Shown: positions 49,545-60,373 of the stretch, one piece after another
Numbering within the stretch: the stretch's first letter is position 1
Layout of the letters: every line of letters begins with the position of its first letter
NCBI GenBank assembly: GCA_004332195.1
Contig: SJBG01000003.1
Span: 108,840-172,839 of the forward strand
Source of the DNA: Desulfobulbaceae bacterium
GTDB taxonomy: Bacteria; Desulfobacterota; Desulfobulbia; Desulfobulbales; Desulfurivibrionaceae
DNA: 64,000 bases
Direction: 5' to 3'
Notes under the pieces: model-generated
Seen by the model: the letters and a program-made list of their open reading frames with translations, nothing else
Database searches by the model: none
Told to the model about the DNA's origin: nothing
Position numbers and translations under genes: made by a program

Positions 49545-51857
49545 ATGCTAGAGGATAAAAACGGAATATCCAGCATCCTCGATACTATGGCCTTGAAAAT
49601 TCTCATAGTCGAACCGGGGGATCTCTCGGTGGTCGGAGAATTGCTGGGGTCAGTTGAAGAGTTGTTGGTATTCGGGGGCGAGACTGAGCAACAGCGATGG
49701 CTGCACGGCATGGCCGTGGCCTTTAAGGCTGTCATGGATGGAATGATCATGGGTGAGTTGGCCGACTCAGCCGAAAACTACGAATTACTGAGTAAGGCCG
49801 TTATCCAGATGCAGGAGGTTGTGCGCACCGGCGCGAACCTGGATCCGACAATAATTTCCACCTTTGTTAAGCATATTAATGAGACTGGCTATCCCTTGAC
49901 CGTGTCAACCTTGCTTGGCGCCGTGGAGCGGGAGGGAACCTCGCCCGGAGTCTCAAGTGAAGAAAAACCAGGTGAACCGGGGCCTGATGAGCTGGCCCCG
50001 GCGCTGGCGAGTACCGGCAACCCCGAGGATAGCCCAGGGGGCAGCTCAGGGGGCGGCAGCTCAGGGGTTCCCGATTTTCTCCAGGACAGGGAACTGCTGG
50101 GTGGTTTTATCGATGAGGCCTCCGAGCACCTGGCAAGTATTGAAGTCAACATCCTCGAGTTGGAACAGAACCCCGGCAATCCCGATATTATCAACAATAT
50201 CTTTCGTCCTTTTCACACCGTTAAAGGGGTTTCCGGCTTTCTTAATCTCACGACCATCAATAATCTGGCCCATGCCACCGAGAACCTGCTCGACGATGTT
50301 CGTAGTGGCAAGCGGTCCATGGATTCCGGCGTCATTGATCTGGTTTTAGTCGTTGGTGATACCCTTAGGGAGATGGTTGAAAATATCAGGGATGTGCTGG
50401 AGATCGGACCGGAGCGCTATCGGGAGTTTGATATCTCGGCTCAAGTCGCCCAGCTTCAGGCTTTGCGGGCAACAGGGGAATCGCTTGGCTCCTTGACTCC
50501 GGTGGCGATGACCGAAGAGAGCATCGGGGAAAACACCGAACGGAACATGCAGGATGACGAGCCGCCCAAGTCTTTAGCCGATCGCGCTATCGCGTCTGAA
50601 GTTGCGGCGACTTCGCCATCCTCAACTTCGATGGCCGTGGCTAAGGGAACCCCGTTGCCGCCCGTTGCCGACCAACAAACGGTTGCCAGAAAAACAATAG
50701 AGGCCTCGATCAAAGTCGATGTGGGAAAACTCGATGCTTTGATCAACGCGATGGGGGAGTTGGTGATCATGCAGGCGTTGGTGCGCCAAAATCCGTTGGT
50801 GGTAAAAATGGCCGACCCCAAGCTGGCTAAGGACTTTTCCCAGCTTCGCAGAATTATTTCTGACCTGCAGCACACCGTTATGTCCATGCGGATGGTGCCG
50901 ATCAAGCAGACCTTCGATAAGATGATGCGCCTGGCTCGTGATCTTTCCAAAAAAACCGGCAAGAAAGTGGATCTGGTCATGGAAGGTGCGGAAACTGAGA
51001 TCGACCGTAATATGGTCGATTCCATTTATGATCCATTGGTTCATATGGTGCGTAATTCGGTGGATCACGGGATTGGGACCCCGGAAGAGCGAACCAAGCG
51101 CGGCAAGCCCCCCACTGGGGTCATCCATTTGCGGGCCTATCAAAAAGGCGGCGGCATGGTGATCGAAATTGCGGATGACGGCGAGGGGTTGAATACCGTC
51201 AAAATCCGGGAGAAGGCGGCAACCCGAGGTCTGATCAGGCCGGGCGATAGCCTTCCTGATTTCCAACTCAACAACCTGATATTTATGCCCGGTTTTTCCA
51301 CCGCAGATCAGGTTAGCGATGTTTCCGGTCGTGGGGTGGGGATGGATGTGGTCAAAAAGGCGGTGGAGAAACTCCGCGGTCAGGTGGAGGTGCACAGCCA
51401 GCCAGGGGCAGGCTGTCTTTTTGTGATTTACCTACCTCTGACCCTGGCGATTATCGACGGGATCATTGTTCGGGTCGGCAGCGAGCGTTATATTATTCCC
51501 ACCACCGCCATCTGGAAATCACTAAAGCCGGAACCTAAGAGCTACAACACCGTGCATGGTCGGGGGGAATCCTTACTGATCCGTGGTTCTTTGGTGCCGA
51601 TTGTGCGCCTTTACCGGCTTTTTGATGTTGAGCCCACCTTCACCGACCCCTGTGAGGCTATTATGGTGATGGTGGAAAGCGAAGGTCGGCGTTGCGCTTT
51701 GATGGTTGATGAATTGTTGGGCAAAGAGGAGGTGGTGATCAAAAATCTCGGCGGGATGTTGGCGGTGCCAGGGGTGGCTGGCGGCACTATCCTTGGTGAT
51801 GGCCGGGTGGGTTTAATTCTCGACCTGGCCGGAATCATCTCGTCCGTGGCGGAGTAA
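49545..51857 (+). CDS. cheA: Chemotaxis histidine kinase CheA
   Basis: HPt-like FRPFHTVKGVSGFLNL, DPLVHMVRNSVDHGIGTPEER, ISDDGEGL-like ADDGEGLNT, FMPGFSTADQVSDVSGRGVGMDVVKKAVEKLRG. Confidence 0.95.
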   Translation: MLEDKNGISSILDTMALKILIVEPGDLSVVGELLGSVEELLVFGGETEQQRWLHGMAVAFKAVMDGMIMGELADSAENYELLSKAVIQMQEVVRTGANLDPTIISTFVKHINETGYPLTVSTLLGAVEREGTSPGVSSEEKPGEPGPDELAPALASTGNPEDSPGGSSGGGSSGVPDFLQDRELLGGFIDEASEHLASIEVNILELEQNPGNPDIINNIFRPFHTVKGVSGFLNLTTINNLAHATENLLDDVRSGKRSMDSGVIDLVLVVGDTLREMVENIRDVLEIGPERYREFDISAQVAQLQALRATGESLGSLTPVAMTEESIGENTERNMQDDEPPKSLADRAIASEVAATSPSSTSMAVAKGTPLPPVADQQTVARKTIEASIKVDVGKLDALINAMGELVIMQALVRQNPLVVKMADPKLAKDFSQLRRIISDLQHTVMSMRMVPIKQTFDKMMRLARDLSKKTGKKVDLVMEGAETEIDRNMVDSIYDPLVHMVRNSVDHGIGTPEERTKRGKPPTGVIHLRAYQKGGGMVIEIADDGEGLNTVKIREKAATRGLIRPGDSLPDFQLNNLIFMPGFSTADQVSDVSGRGVGMDVVKKAVEKLRGQVEVHSQPGAGCLFVIYLPLTLAIIDGIIVRVGSERYIIPTTAIWKSLKPEPKSYNTVHGRGESLLIRGSLVPIVRLYRLFDVEPTFTDPCEAIMVMVESEGRRCALMVDELLGKEEVVIKNLGGMLAVPGVAGGTILGDGRVGLILDLAGIISSVAE

Positions 51858-51858
51858 C

Positions 51859-52012
51859 CGCAACTATTTAGGCGGGACCACCAAATTGACCCAACCATGT
51901 CCCGTAACTATGCAGGAGTGCTCCATATTGGTTAATTTGGGACTTCGAAGCATACTTGTGCCATTTGAGAAGGCCAAAATTGGACAAGGTGGGGCGCTCC
52001 TGAACAGTTACG
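51859..52012 (+). repeat. 154-bp inverted-terminus repeat family 2, copy 1
   Basis: CGCAACTATTTAGGCGGG...CAGTTACG aligns without gaps to reverse complement of 53491..53644. Confidence 0.88.
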
Positions 52013-52086
52013 AGTAACCGAGTAATTGGTGAGCATTCGGATGGGTGCTAAAAAAGTTGGGTGCAGGACGGCGCCAAGGAGGAAAA

Positions 52087-52599
52087 ATGACAGCGCAGCA
52101 GGAAACAGTGGAAATGGGGCTGGACGGTAATGAGCGGGGAGCGTCGAGCTTGGCTGGTAAATATCTAACCTTTTCTCTTGGGGCCGAGGAGTACGGAGTT
52201 GGCATCCTCAAGGTTCGGGAAATTATCGGGGTGATGGAAATTACCGCCGTACCCCATACCCCACCTTATATTCGCGGGGTTATCAACCTGCGTGGCCGAG
52301 TAATTCCGGTTCTTGATCTGCGTTTGAAATTCAACATGGAAACCAAGGAATACGATGAACGTACCTGTATCATCGTGGTGGAGGTCCAGGTTCACAGCGG
52401 TATGGCTCAGGTGGGGATGGTAGTGGATTCGGTTTCCGAGGTGGTTTCTATTGCCGCAGAAGAAATCGAACTGCCACCCTCGATAGGTTTGTCCCTGGAG
52501 ATGGTAAATATTCTTGGTATGGCCAAAATCAAGGAGGCGGTAAAGATATTGCTCGATGTTGATCGGGTGGTGGGCAAAGGAGTTGTTGCCGCGGTTTGA
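52087..52599 (+). CDS. cheW: Chemotaxis coupling protein CheW
   Basis: KYLTFSLGAEEYGVGILKVREIIGVMEITAVPHTPPYIRGVINLRGRVIPVLDLRLKF; AAGGAGGAAAAATG. Confidence 0.95.
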   Translation: MTAQQETVEMGLDGNERGASSLAGKYLTFSLGAEEYGVGILKVREIIGVMEITAVPHTPPYIRGVINLRGRVIPVLDLRLKFNMETKEYDERTCIIVVEVQVHSGMAQVGMVVDSVSEVVSIAAEEIELPPSIGLSLEMVNILGMAKIKEAVKILLDVDRVVGKGVVAAV

Positions 52600-52635
52600 G
52601 GAGATCCAGGATGATTGTTTTAGGCTGTAGACTGT

Positions 52636-53490
52636 ATGACCGTTAATAACGGTGATATCGGGGTGTTGCGTAAGGCCCAGCTCTCTGAGCCGCTTTTTCA
52701 GAAATTCAGCGCGATGGTTTATCAGAAGGCGGGAATTTATCTCAAGGCGGAAAAAAAAGAATTGCTCAATTCCCGTTTGGGTAAGCGTTTACGCGCCCTT
52801 GGAATCGACAGCTTCGCTGATTACTACGATTATGTGATTCATGATACCAGCGGGGAGGAGTTGGTGTGCATGTTGGATGTCGTGTCCACCAACTTCACCA
52901 GCTTCTTCCGAGAAAACGACCATTTTGTTTTTTTGGTCGATCACGTCTTGCCTGCATTGACCAATAGGGTCGGCGGGAAAGAGCTGACGTTTTGGTCGGC
53001 GGCCGCATCATCCGGTGAAGAGCCTTATACCATGGCGTTGATTAGCGAGGATTTTTTCGAGAACAAGGTCGGTTGGAGTTACCGGATTCTGGCTACCGAT
53101 ATTTCCACCCGGGTGCTGGCTTACGCCAACCGTGGCATTTATCCCTTGGACCGGGTGGCCAAGATCCCCAATCATTATCTGAAAAAGTATTTTCAGCAGG
53201 GGGTCGGCCAGGCGATCGGGTATGTCCGCATCAAAAGGTCCCTGCGGCGCCGCATCGTCTTTGAACGTTTTAATTTAATGCACGATTTTCCTTGGAAAAG
53301 GGCTTTAGACATAATTTTTTGCCGTAATGTAATGATTTATTTTAATCGGGAAACGCAACAGAAACTGGTTAACAAATTTTATCAGACCTTGGCGCCGGGA
53401 GGCTACCTGTTTACCGGTCAAACGGAAAGTGTTTCCGGTTTAAAACATGATTTCATACAGGTTGCTTCCGCAGTCTACCAGAAGAAATGA
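52636..53490 (+). CDS. cheR: Chemotaxis methyltransferase CheR
   Basis: TNFTSFFRENDHF, FWSAAASSGEEPYTMAL, DIIFCRNVMIYFNRETQQKLV, GGYLFTGQTESV. Confidence 0.95.
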   Translation: MTVNNGDIGVLRKAQLSEPLFQKFSAMVYQKAGIYLKAEKKELLNSRLGKRLRALGIDSFADYYDYVIHDTSGEELVCMLDVVSTNFTSFFRENDHFVFLVDHVLPALTNRVGGKELTFWSAAASSGEEPYTMALISEDFFENKVGWSYRILATDISTRVLAYANRGIYPLDRVAKIPNHYLKKYFQQGVGQAIGYVRIKRSLRRRIVFERFNLMHDFPWKRALDIIFCRNVMIYFNRETQQKLVNKFYQTLAPGGYLFTGQTESVSGLKHDFIQVASAVYQKK

Positions 53491-53644
53491 CGTAACTATG
53501 CAGGAGTACTTCTGCTTAGCTCATTTTGGCCTTCCCGAATAGCACAAGCATGCTTCGAAATCCCAAGTGAACCAAGCTGGAGTACTCCTGCGTAGTTACG
53601 GGACATGGTTAGGCCAAATTGGTAGCCCCACCTAAATAGTTACG
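53491..53644 (-). repeat. 154-bp inverted-terminus repeat family 2, copy 2 (opposite orientation)
   Basis: CGTAACTATGCAGGAGTAC...GTACTCCTGCGTAGTTACG...CCTAAATAGTTACG; starts directly after the cheR stop codon. Confidence 0.88.
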
Positions 53645-53802
53645 AAATGGCCATGATTGGGTTGAGTCCGCTTAACTCTTAACCCTTGTTTTTGCTCAGA
53701 CCGTTGGGTCGAAAGTCTTCTGGGGGATGCAGCTGCACTCGCAGTTGTTGGAATTGTCGGAGGGGTGGAAAGGATATTTCCGACGGAAAGGATGCAGACT
53801 TT

Positions 53803-54282
53803 ATGAAAATTGTGGTTGGGATATCGGATATGAAGGTGAGCAACAATCCCGATGATACGTTGATTACTTATGCTTTGGGTTCATGTATCGGGGTGGCGAT
53901 CTGGGATCCGGTGACCAAGGTGGCCGGAATGCTCCATTACATGCTGCCGGACTCTGCTCTGAGTCAGGAAAAGGCGCAAGCCAGACCATTTATGTTTGCC
54001 GATACCGGCATCCCCCTTCTTTTTAAGGAAACCTATAAGTATGGGGCGGTCAAAAGCCGACTGATCATTAAAGTGGCGGGGGGGGGCCAGATCATGGACA
54101 GTCCAGATATTTTCAATATTGGCAAACGTAATCACACCGTGCTGCGCAAGATATTCTGGAAAAATAAGATCATGGTTGCCAAAGAAGATGTGGGAGGCTC
54201 CAGTAATCGAACCATCAGCATCGCGGTGGAGAGCGGCTTAACGATCCTGAAGACTCCCGGCCGAGGGGAGTTCGCATTATGA
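53803..54282 (+). CDS. cheD: Chemoreceptor glutamine deamidase CheD
   Basis: VVGISDMKVSNNPDDTLITYALGSCIGVAIWDP, AGMLHYMLPDS. Confidence 0.93.
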   Translation: MKIVVGISDMKVSNNPDDTLITYALGSCIGVAIWDPVTKVAGMLHYMLPDSALSQEKAQARPFMFADTGIPLLFKETYKYGAVKSRLIIKVAGGGQIMDSPDIFNIGKRNHTVLRKIFWKNKIMVAKEDVGGSSNRTISIAVESGLTILKTPGRGEFAL

Positions 54283-55124
54283 GCAGAATGGAAGAAATTC
54301 TTAATCTGGCCAAGTCGGTGCCGCCCTTTCCCAAAGTGGCTCGCCGGGTCATGGAGCTACTGAGGGATCCCCGAACCGATGCTAGGAGCCTAGCTGAGGT
54401 TATTCAGTATGATCAGGTTATTACCGCCAACGTTCTTAAAATTTGTAACGCCCCTTATTTCGGCCTGGCGCGCAAAGTTTCCTCACTCAGAGAGGCCTTG
54501 GTGGTGCTTGGTCATGAAGAGCTGAAGGACATCATTATTGCCAGCAGCAGCGCCAAATTTTATCAGGGGGAAGTGGGCGCCGGTTATGCTCTGGAGCAGG
54601 GAGATATGTGGAAACATTCGGTGGCGTCGGGTATTTTAGCCAAGCTTTTGGTGCATAAAATCAAAGACGTTGATGCCGCGACCGCCTTTACTGCAGGGCT
54701 GCTTCATGATATCGGTAAACGTTTTTTGAGTAATTTCGTGGCTGATGATTTTGAGCGGATTATGGACAAGGTGCTTAAAGAAAAACGTTCCTTTGTCGAA
54801 GCGGAGAAGGAGTTTTTGGGGGTCAATCATGCTGAATTGGGTGGGGTTATCCTTAAGCGTTGGGGGTTTCCCACCGACATTCAACAGGCAGTTTTACATC
54901 ATCATGATCCCGGGGCAATGGGGCGGGAGCCGCTGACCGCCTTGGTCGCCTTGAGCAACACCCTAGTGATCTCCATGGGCATTGGCGTGGGAGCTGACGG
55001 TCTGGCCACCAAGATGCGAGGTGAAGGCTTGGCTCGTTTCGGCATTACTCGGGCCCACCTTGATTTGTGTATGGCCGATTTGTTTGTGGAGCTGGAGGAG
55101 GTCGGGGAACTCCTTCAACTTTGA
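54279..55124 (+). CDS. HDOD domain protein
   Basis: LAKSVPPFPKVARRVMELLRDPRTDARSLAEVIQYDQVITANVLKICNAPYFGLARKVSSLREALVVLG. Confidence 0.92.
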   Translation: MSRMEEILNLAKSVPPFPKVARRVMELLRDPRTDARSLAEVIQYDQVITANVLKICNAPYFGLARKVSSLREALVVLGHEELKDIIIASSSAKFYQGEVGAGYALEQGDMWKHSVASGILAKLLVHKIKDVDAATAFTAGLLHDIGKRFLSNFVADDFERIMDKVLKEKRSFVEAEKEFLGVNHAELGGVILKRWGFPTDIQQAVLHHHDPGAMGREPLTALVALSNTLVISMGIGVGADGLATKMRGEGLARFGITRAHLDLCMADLFVELEEVGELLQL

Positions 55125-55240
55125 GCCCTAAGGATCAAGTACAATTGTGGGCAACTCTGTCTCTGATTTTGGGCGTGTGCGGGGGCTGGGTGGCCGCCCA
55201 ACGCCGTCGGAATCCGGCGGAACTAAACAGCCAAAAGTAA
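55121..55240 (+). CDS. Putative 39-aa single-TM small protein (TTG start overlapping HDOD stop)
   Basis: Manual translation (first codon TTG): LSPKDQVQLWATLSLILGVCGGWVAAQRRRNPAELNSQK*; below ORF-track length cutoff. Confidence 0.4.
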   Translation: MSPKDQVQLWATLSLILGVCGGWVAAQRRRNPAELNSQK

Positions 55241-55252
55241 AAGGGGTTTACC

Positions 55253-55699
55253 ATGGCATTTAATATTCTGGTGGTGGATGACTCTGCAACCATGCGGATG
55301 GTGATCAAAAAAACGGTGGAGATATCCGGGGTGCCGGTCGGCCATTTTTTTGAGGCTGCCCACGGTAAGGAAGCGCTGGAAATTCTGGATAACAACTGGA
55401 TCGACGTGCTTTTGTCCGATATTAACATGCCGGTGATGAACGGAATAGAGTTGCTGGCAGAGATAAAAAATGATGAAAACTTAAAGCGTATTCCGGTGAT
55501 TTTTATCACCACTGTGGCCAGTGATGCCCGGATGGAGGAAGCCCGGCGGATGGGGGTGGCGGGCTATGTGACCAAACCGTTTCAACCGGAGGTCATCAGG
55601 GGCGTTCTTTATAAAGTGTTGGAAGATGCCTACCAACAGAAGGTAGAAGTTCCGACCCAATCGGTGGCTCAGGAAAAAGACGACGACTTGGATTTTTAG
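55253..55699 (+). CDS. CheY-like response regulator
   Basis: ILVVDDSATMRMVIKKTVE, LLSDINMPVMNGIELL, VTKPFQPEVI. Confidence 0.93.
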   Translation: MAFNILVVDDSATMRMVIKKTVEISGVPVGHFFEAAHGKEALEILDNNWIDVLLSDINMPVMNGIELLAEIKNDENLKRIPVIFITTVASDARMEEARRMGVAGYVTKPFQPEVIRGVLYKVLEDAYQQKVEVPTQSVAQEKDDDLDF

Positions 55700-55760
55700 C
55701 CGGCCAAGCACGTTGCTAACAGATAATCGCCGTTGAAATCAATTTTGCAGAGGACATCAC

Positions 55761-56231
55761 ATGGATGATCAATTCAGGTCCTTGGTTTATCGTGCTTGCA
55801 GCGCGGTCTTCGAGACGATGTTTTTCCTCTTCCCTGAGCCCATCGACGAGATTCCGGGGGCGGGGCGGCGGGGGGCCTTCGCTCCTAATGGCGCCCACAT
55901 TCGGGCCAGCATCACCTGTCATGGATCTTCATCGGGGAGCTTCAAGTTTTTTATCCCCAGGCTTTTGGCCGTCCATATCACGACAAACTTTCTTGGGGTC
56001 AGCGAGCAAGACATCAACGAAGAGCAAATTTTGGACACGGCTAAGGAAACCGTCAACATGGTGGTGGGGAGTCTGCTGGGCAAGATTGATCCGACCGGGG
56101 CTACCAAGCTGCAAATTCCCGAAGCGACGATGTTGGACAATTTTTCCGTGACTGAAGTGCTTAAAGAGAAGGGGCTTTTTCTCTTCAATACCGATTTCGG
56201 TCCACTTTGCTTGGTTTATACGCAACAATAG
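55761..56231 (+). CDS. CheX-like chemotaxis phosphatase family protein
   Basis: CSAVFETMFFLFPEP, EEQILDTAKETVNMVVGSLLGKID (E-x2-N-like signature). Confidence 0.7.
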   Translation: MDDQFRSLVYRACSAVFETMFFLFPEPIDEIPGAGRRGAFAPNGAHIRASITCHGSSSGSFKFFIPRLLAVHITTNFLGVSEQDINEEQILDTAKETVNMVVGSLLGKIDPTGATKLQIPEATMLDNFSVTEVLKEKGLFLFNTDFGPLCLVYTQQ

Positions 56232-56422
56232 GTTAGGCAGCGCCTGAACGGAGAGTGGTAAACCAGGGCTTGATAAGGGTTTTGGCCTATTATTCATAGC
56301 GAATATTTTTAAAAAAGTTGTCATCTGTCAATTGTCAATTGTTAGCGGTTAGTTAGTGATTAGCTCAAGATGTTTTCTTGTTTGACTTTTTGAGCTAATG
56401 GCTAAAAGCTTGATTGCTGTAA

Positions 56423-57475
<1,053 letters not shown>

Positions 57476-57652
57476 GCAAAAAAAACGATGAATTAAGGGG
57501 AATGTTTAAATTTTTTCTTGATTTTTGTCGATCGCTTTCCTATAGCTATCCGAAGAGGGCTATAGCCTGGAAGATGTTCCTTTAAGGGGTGTTCTATCGG
57601 CAGTTAGTAAGGGGGTTGCCGCGGATGTTCAAATAAAAAAAGGAGAAATCAG

Positions 57653-58720
57653 ATGCGTATTGCCGGGGCCATACAAGTTTTGATTGTTCTCTGTCTGGTT
57701 TTGACTTGGTCCAGCCAGCAAGTTCAGGCCGGATCAGCTTTAACCAGCATCCATAAAGTCACTCCGGAATCGCCAGTCCATGCCGGTTCCCGCTCCTTGA
57801 TTTTGCTGCGACCCACCGATGTCGATCTGATCAAGCGCAAACCGGGTCGTGTTGCTGATACCCGCGTCGCCGCCGGACAAGCGGCCTTGCTGGAACGGCG
57901 AATTTCCGCCCGAACCGCGGTGGTGGTTGATGCCCGCACCGGTCGGATGCTCTTTGCCCTGAGTCCCGACGTGCCTCGGCAACCGGCCAGCACCATTAAG
58001 GTGATCACCGGCATGATCGCCATAAACTCCCTGCGGGACTCCCAGATGGTCCGCGCCAGCTACCGGGCGGCAGGAATGCCCCGTTCCAAAATTCATCTAC
58101 AACCGGGCCGCTCTTACCGGGCCGGTGATTTGATCAACGCCACCCTGCTCAGATCGGCCAATGACGCCGCCGTTGCCTTGGCCGAAGAAGTTGCCGGCAG
58201 TGAGAAGGCTTTCGCCCGTCTGATGACCAGCAAAGTTCGATCTTTAGGCGCTGGCAACACGGTTCTGCGAAATGCCAGTGGCCTGACCGCTGTCGGTCAG
58301 CAGTCCACCGCCCGCGATTTGGCTCTGATTTTTCACCGGGCCATGCAGAACCAGGAATTCGCCCAACGCGTCGGCAGCGCTTCCGTGGGCACGGCTTTGG
58401 GCCAGACTCTGCGGGCCACTAATCGGGCCCTGTGGCAGATTGACGGCGCTAAGGGCGGCAAAACCGGCTTTACCCGGGCGGCCCAGCAGACCTATGTCGG
58501 TAAATTCAGACGTGGAAACTTTGAATTGGTGATTGCCTTGATGGGAAGTAACACCATGTGGGACGATATCGACCACCTGGTGGAGTTCGGTTTCAGTCAA
58601 CTGCGCAGCGGTAAAAAGTTGGCTGATGCTCGAGTTGACCCGGATTTTACCCGAAGGGACTCGGCAGATGATGCGGTGGAGATGATCGTTCTTAGCAATG
58701 TCGCTAAAACCAGCCTATAG
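57653..58720 (+). CDS. D-alanyl-D-alanine carboxypeptidase (PBP5/6 family)
   Basis: PASTIKVITGMIAI (SxxK), LLRSANDAAVALAEEVAGSE, GAKGGKTGFTRAAQQTYVG. Confidence 0.92.
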   Translation: MRIAGAIQVLIVLCLVLTWSSQQVQAGSALTSIHKVTPESPVHAGSRSLILLRPTDVDLIKRKPGRVADTRVAAGQAALLERRISARTAVVVDARTGRMLFALSPDVPRQPASTIKVITGMIAINSLRDSQMVRASYRAAGMPRSKIHLQPGRSYRAGDLINATLLRSANDAAVALAEEVAGSEKAFARLMTSKVRSLGAGNTVLRNASGLTAVGQQSTARDLALIFHRAMQNQEFAQRVGSASVGTALGQTLRATNRALWQIDGAKGGKTGFTRAAQQTYVGKFRRGNFELVIALMGSNTMWDDIDHLVEFGFSQLRSGKKLADARVDPDFTRRDSADDAVEMIVLSNVAKTSL

Positions 58721-59050
58721 GTCATCTCGCCCGCGGCCATTCTGTCCGAGACCCGGGGCCCTTAGTTCTGGTTATGTGGTGGCGGGAGTGGGGCCGGAGA
58801 GCGAGTCCGGTGAGAACTTGCCCGCCGATCTTTGGGATGTGCGGGCCGATTATCGACGGGATTGTGCCGGGACTCGTGTATACTCCCCGGATCCTGATCT
58901 CTTTAGTCCTGACCCCTCGGGCATGGTCAGGCCGCGTCCCATTTTCTTGGAACGGCTGCCACCGGTTCGCATCCACAGGATCACTCCGCTCTGGCAACTA
59001 CGGCCCCCGCTAGTGAAATGGTGCCAAAGGAAAACCTGAAGGAAAACCGG

Positions 59051-59799
59051 ATGAGCCAGTCAGAAACATTTCAAAAACAGGCCCTGACCGAACATCTCAC
59101 CGATTTGCGGCGAGCCTTGTTGCGCTCCCTGATGGCAGTTGGGGCCTGCTTTGTTTTGACCTACAGCTTCAGCCAACCCTTGGGGCAGTGGTTTGTCGCC
59201 CCCATCTTTGCGGTGTTGCCGCCGGATAGTACGTTGATTTTCATCTCGTACCAGGAAGGGTTTTTTTTTATCTGAAGGTCGCCTTCACTGCCGCCATCCT
59301 GCTGGCCTCGCCGGTGATCTTTTGGCAGTTTTGGAGCTTTATCGCCCCCGGTTTATATAAGCACGAACAGAAAATCGTGTTGCCTTTCACTGCCGTCTCA
59401 GTCATTTGCTTTCTGGGAGGGGCCGTTTTTGCCTACTACGTGGTTTTTCCCGTTACTTTCTATTTTCTGGTGGGATATGCCCATGAATATCTGGCCATCA
59501 TGCCCGGAGTCAGTGAATATTTTGGACTTTCCCTGCGATTATTAATCGCTTTTGGCCTGATTTTCGAACTGCCGGTTTTGATGGTCATGTTGGCCCGCCT
59601 GGGGGTGGTGGATGCCTCCTTTTTGGCCAAAAATCGTCATTACGCCATCCTGCTGGCCTTTGTCATCGCCGCGATGCTAACCCCCACCACCGACCCCATC
59701 AACCAGTTGCTGATGGTGTTTCCACTGATCATCCTCTATGAGATAAGTATAATCTTGGTCAAGGTTTTTGGTCGCCGCCTAGATAGTGTTCAGCAGTGA
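59051..59799 (+). pseudogene. tatC: TatC (second copy), single-nucleotide frameshift at a T9 tract
   Basis: LTEHLTDLRRALLRSLMAVGACFVLTY...FISYQEGFFFI* then YLKVAFTAAILLASPVIFWQFWSFIAPGLYKHEQKI... in the next frame; one extra T at 59261-59269 joins them. Confidence 0.9.
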
Positions 59800-59803
59800 A
59801 TCG

Positions 59804-60373
59804 CTACGGGCGGAGGACATCTTCCGCCCGATTAAGTAATTCCTGTGCGGCCCGGCGGTGCTTGAATTTTTTGTGGATGGCGGCTGCGGTGCGTAAACTT
59901 GCGGCCGCCTGGTCTTTTTTCCCGGTAGCCAAATAGACTTCGGTCATTTTTTCCAGGATTTCCACGGCTCCGGCTGGATTGTTATAATCGTGATAAGCCG
60001 CCAGCAACTCAAGCCCATGTTGCAACACCTCCTCGTGTTTGTTTAAGGCCATATAAGTGTAGAATAGCTGTTTAAGCAGATAAGTGGCGCTGAGATCGTC
60101 CTTAGCTTGCTGACAAATGGCCAAGGCCCGTTGCAGGGGGGGCAGGGCCTTATAGTGTTCATTGCGCTGCAGACAGATTTCGGCCAGTTTGGTTGCCGCC
60201 CGAGCAATGGCCGCGTCATCTCCCTCTTGCTCAAATCCGATCAAGGCATTGTGAAAGGAAAGGGTGGCCTGGGCGAAATTTTTATTTTTGAACTGTTCCA
60301 AGCCCTCATCGTAATCCTGCTGGGATGGACTTTTGACGAGTTCCGGGGCCAAGACTGGTTCTTTGCTGTTCAT
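59804..60373 (-). CDS. TPR-repeat protein
   Basis: DEGLEQFKNKNFAQATLSFHNALIGFEQEGDDAAIARAATKLAEICLQRNEHYKALPPLQRALAIC. Confidence 0.8.
   Translation of the reverse strand: MNSKEPVLAPELVKSPSQQDYDEGLEQFKNKNFAQATLSFHNALIGFEQEGDDAAIARAATKLAEICLQRNEHYKALPPLQRALAICQQAKDDLSATYLLKQLFYTYMALNKHEEVLQHGLELLAAYHDYNNPAGAVEILEKMTEVYLATGKKDQAAASLRTAAAIHKKFKHRRAAQELLNRAEDVLRP

Noticed and set aside
58698-59039. 113-aa plus-strand ORF upstream of tatC2
   Set aside because: Pro/Arg/Ser-rich translation of GC-rich intergenic DNA; no domain or RBS.
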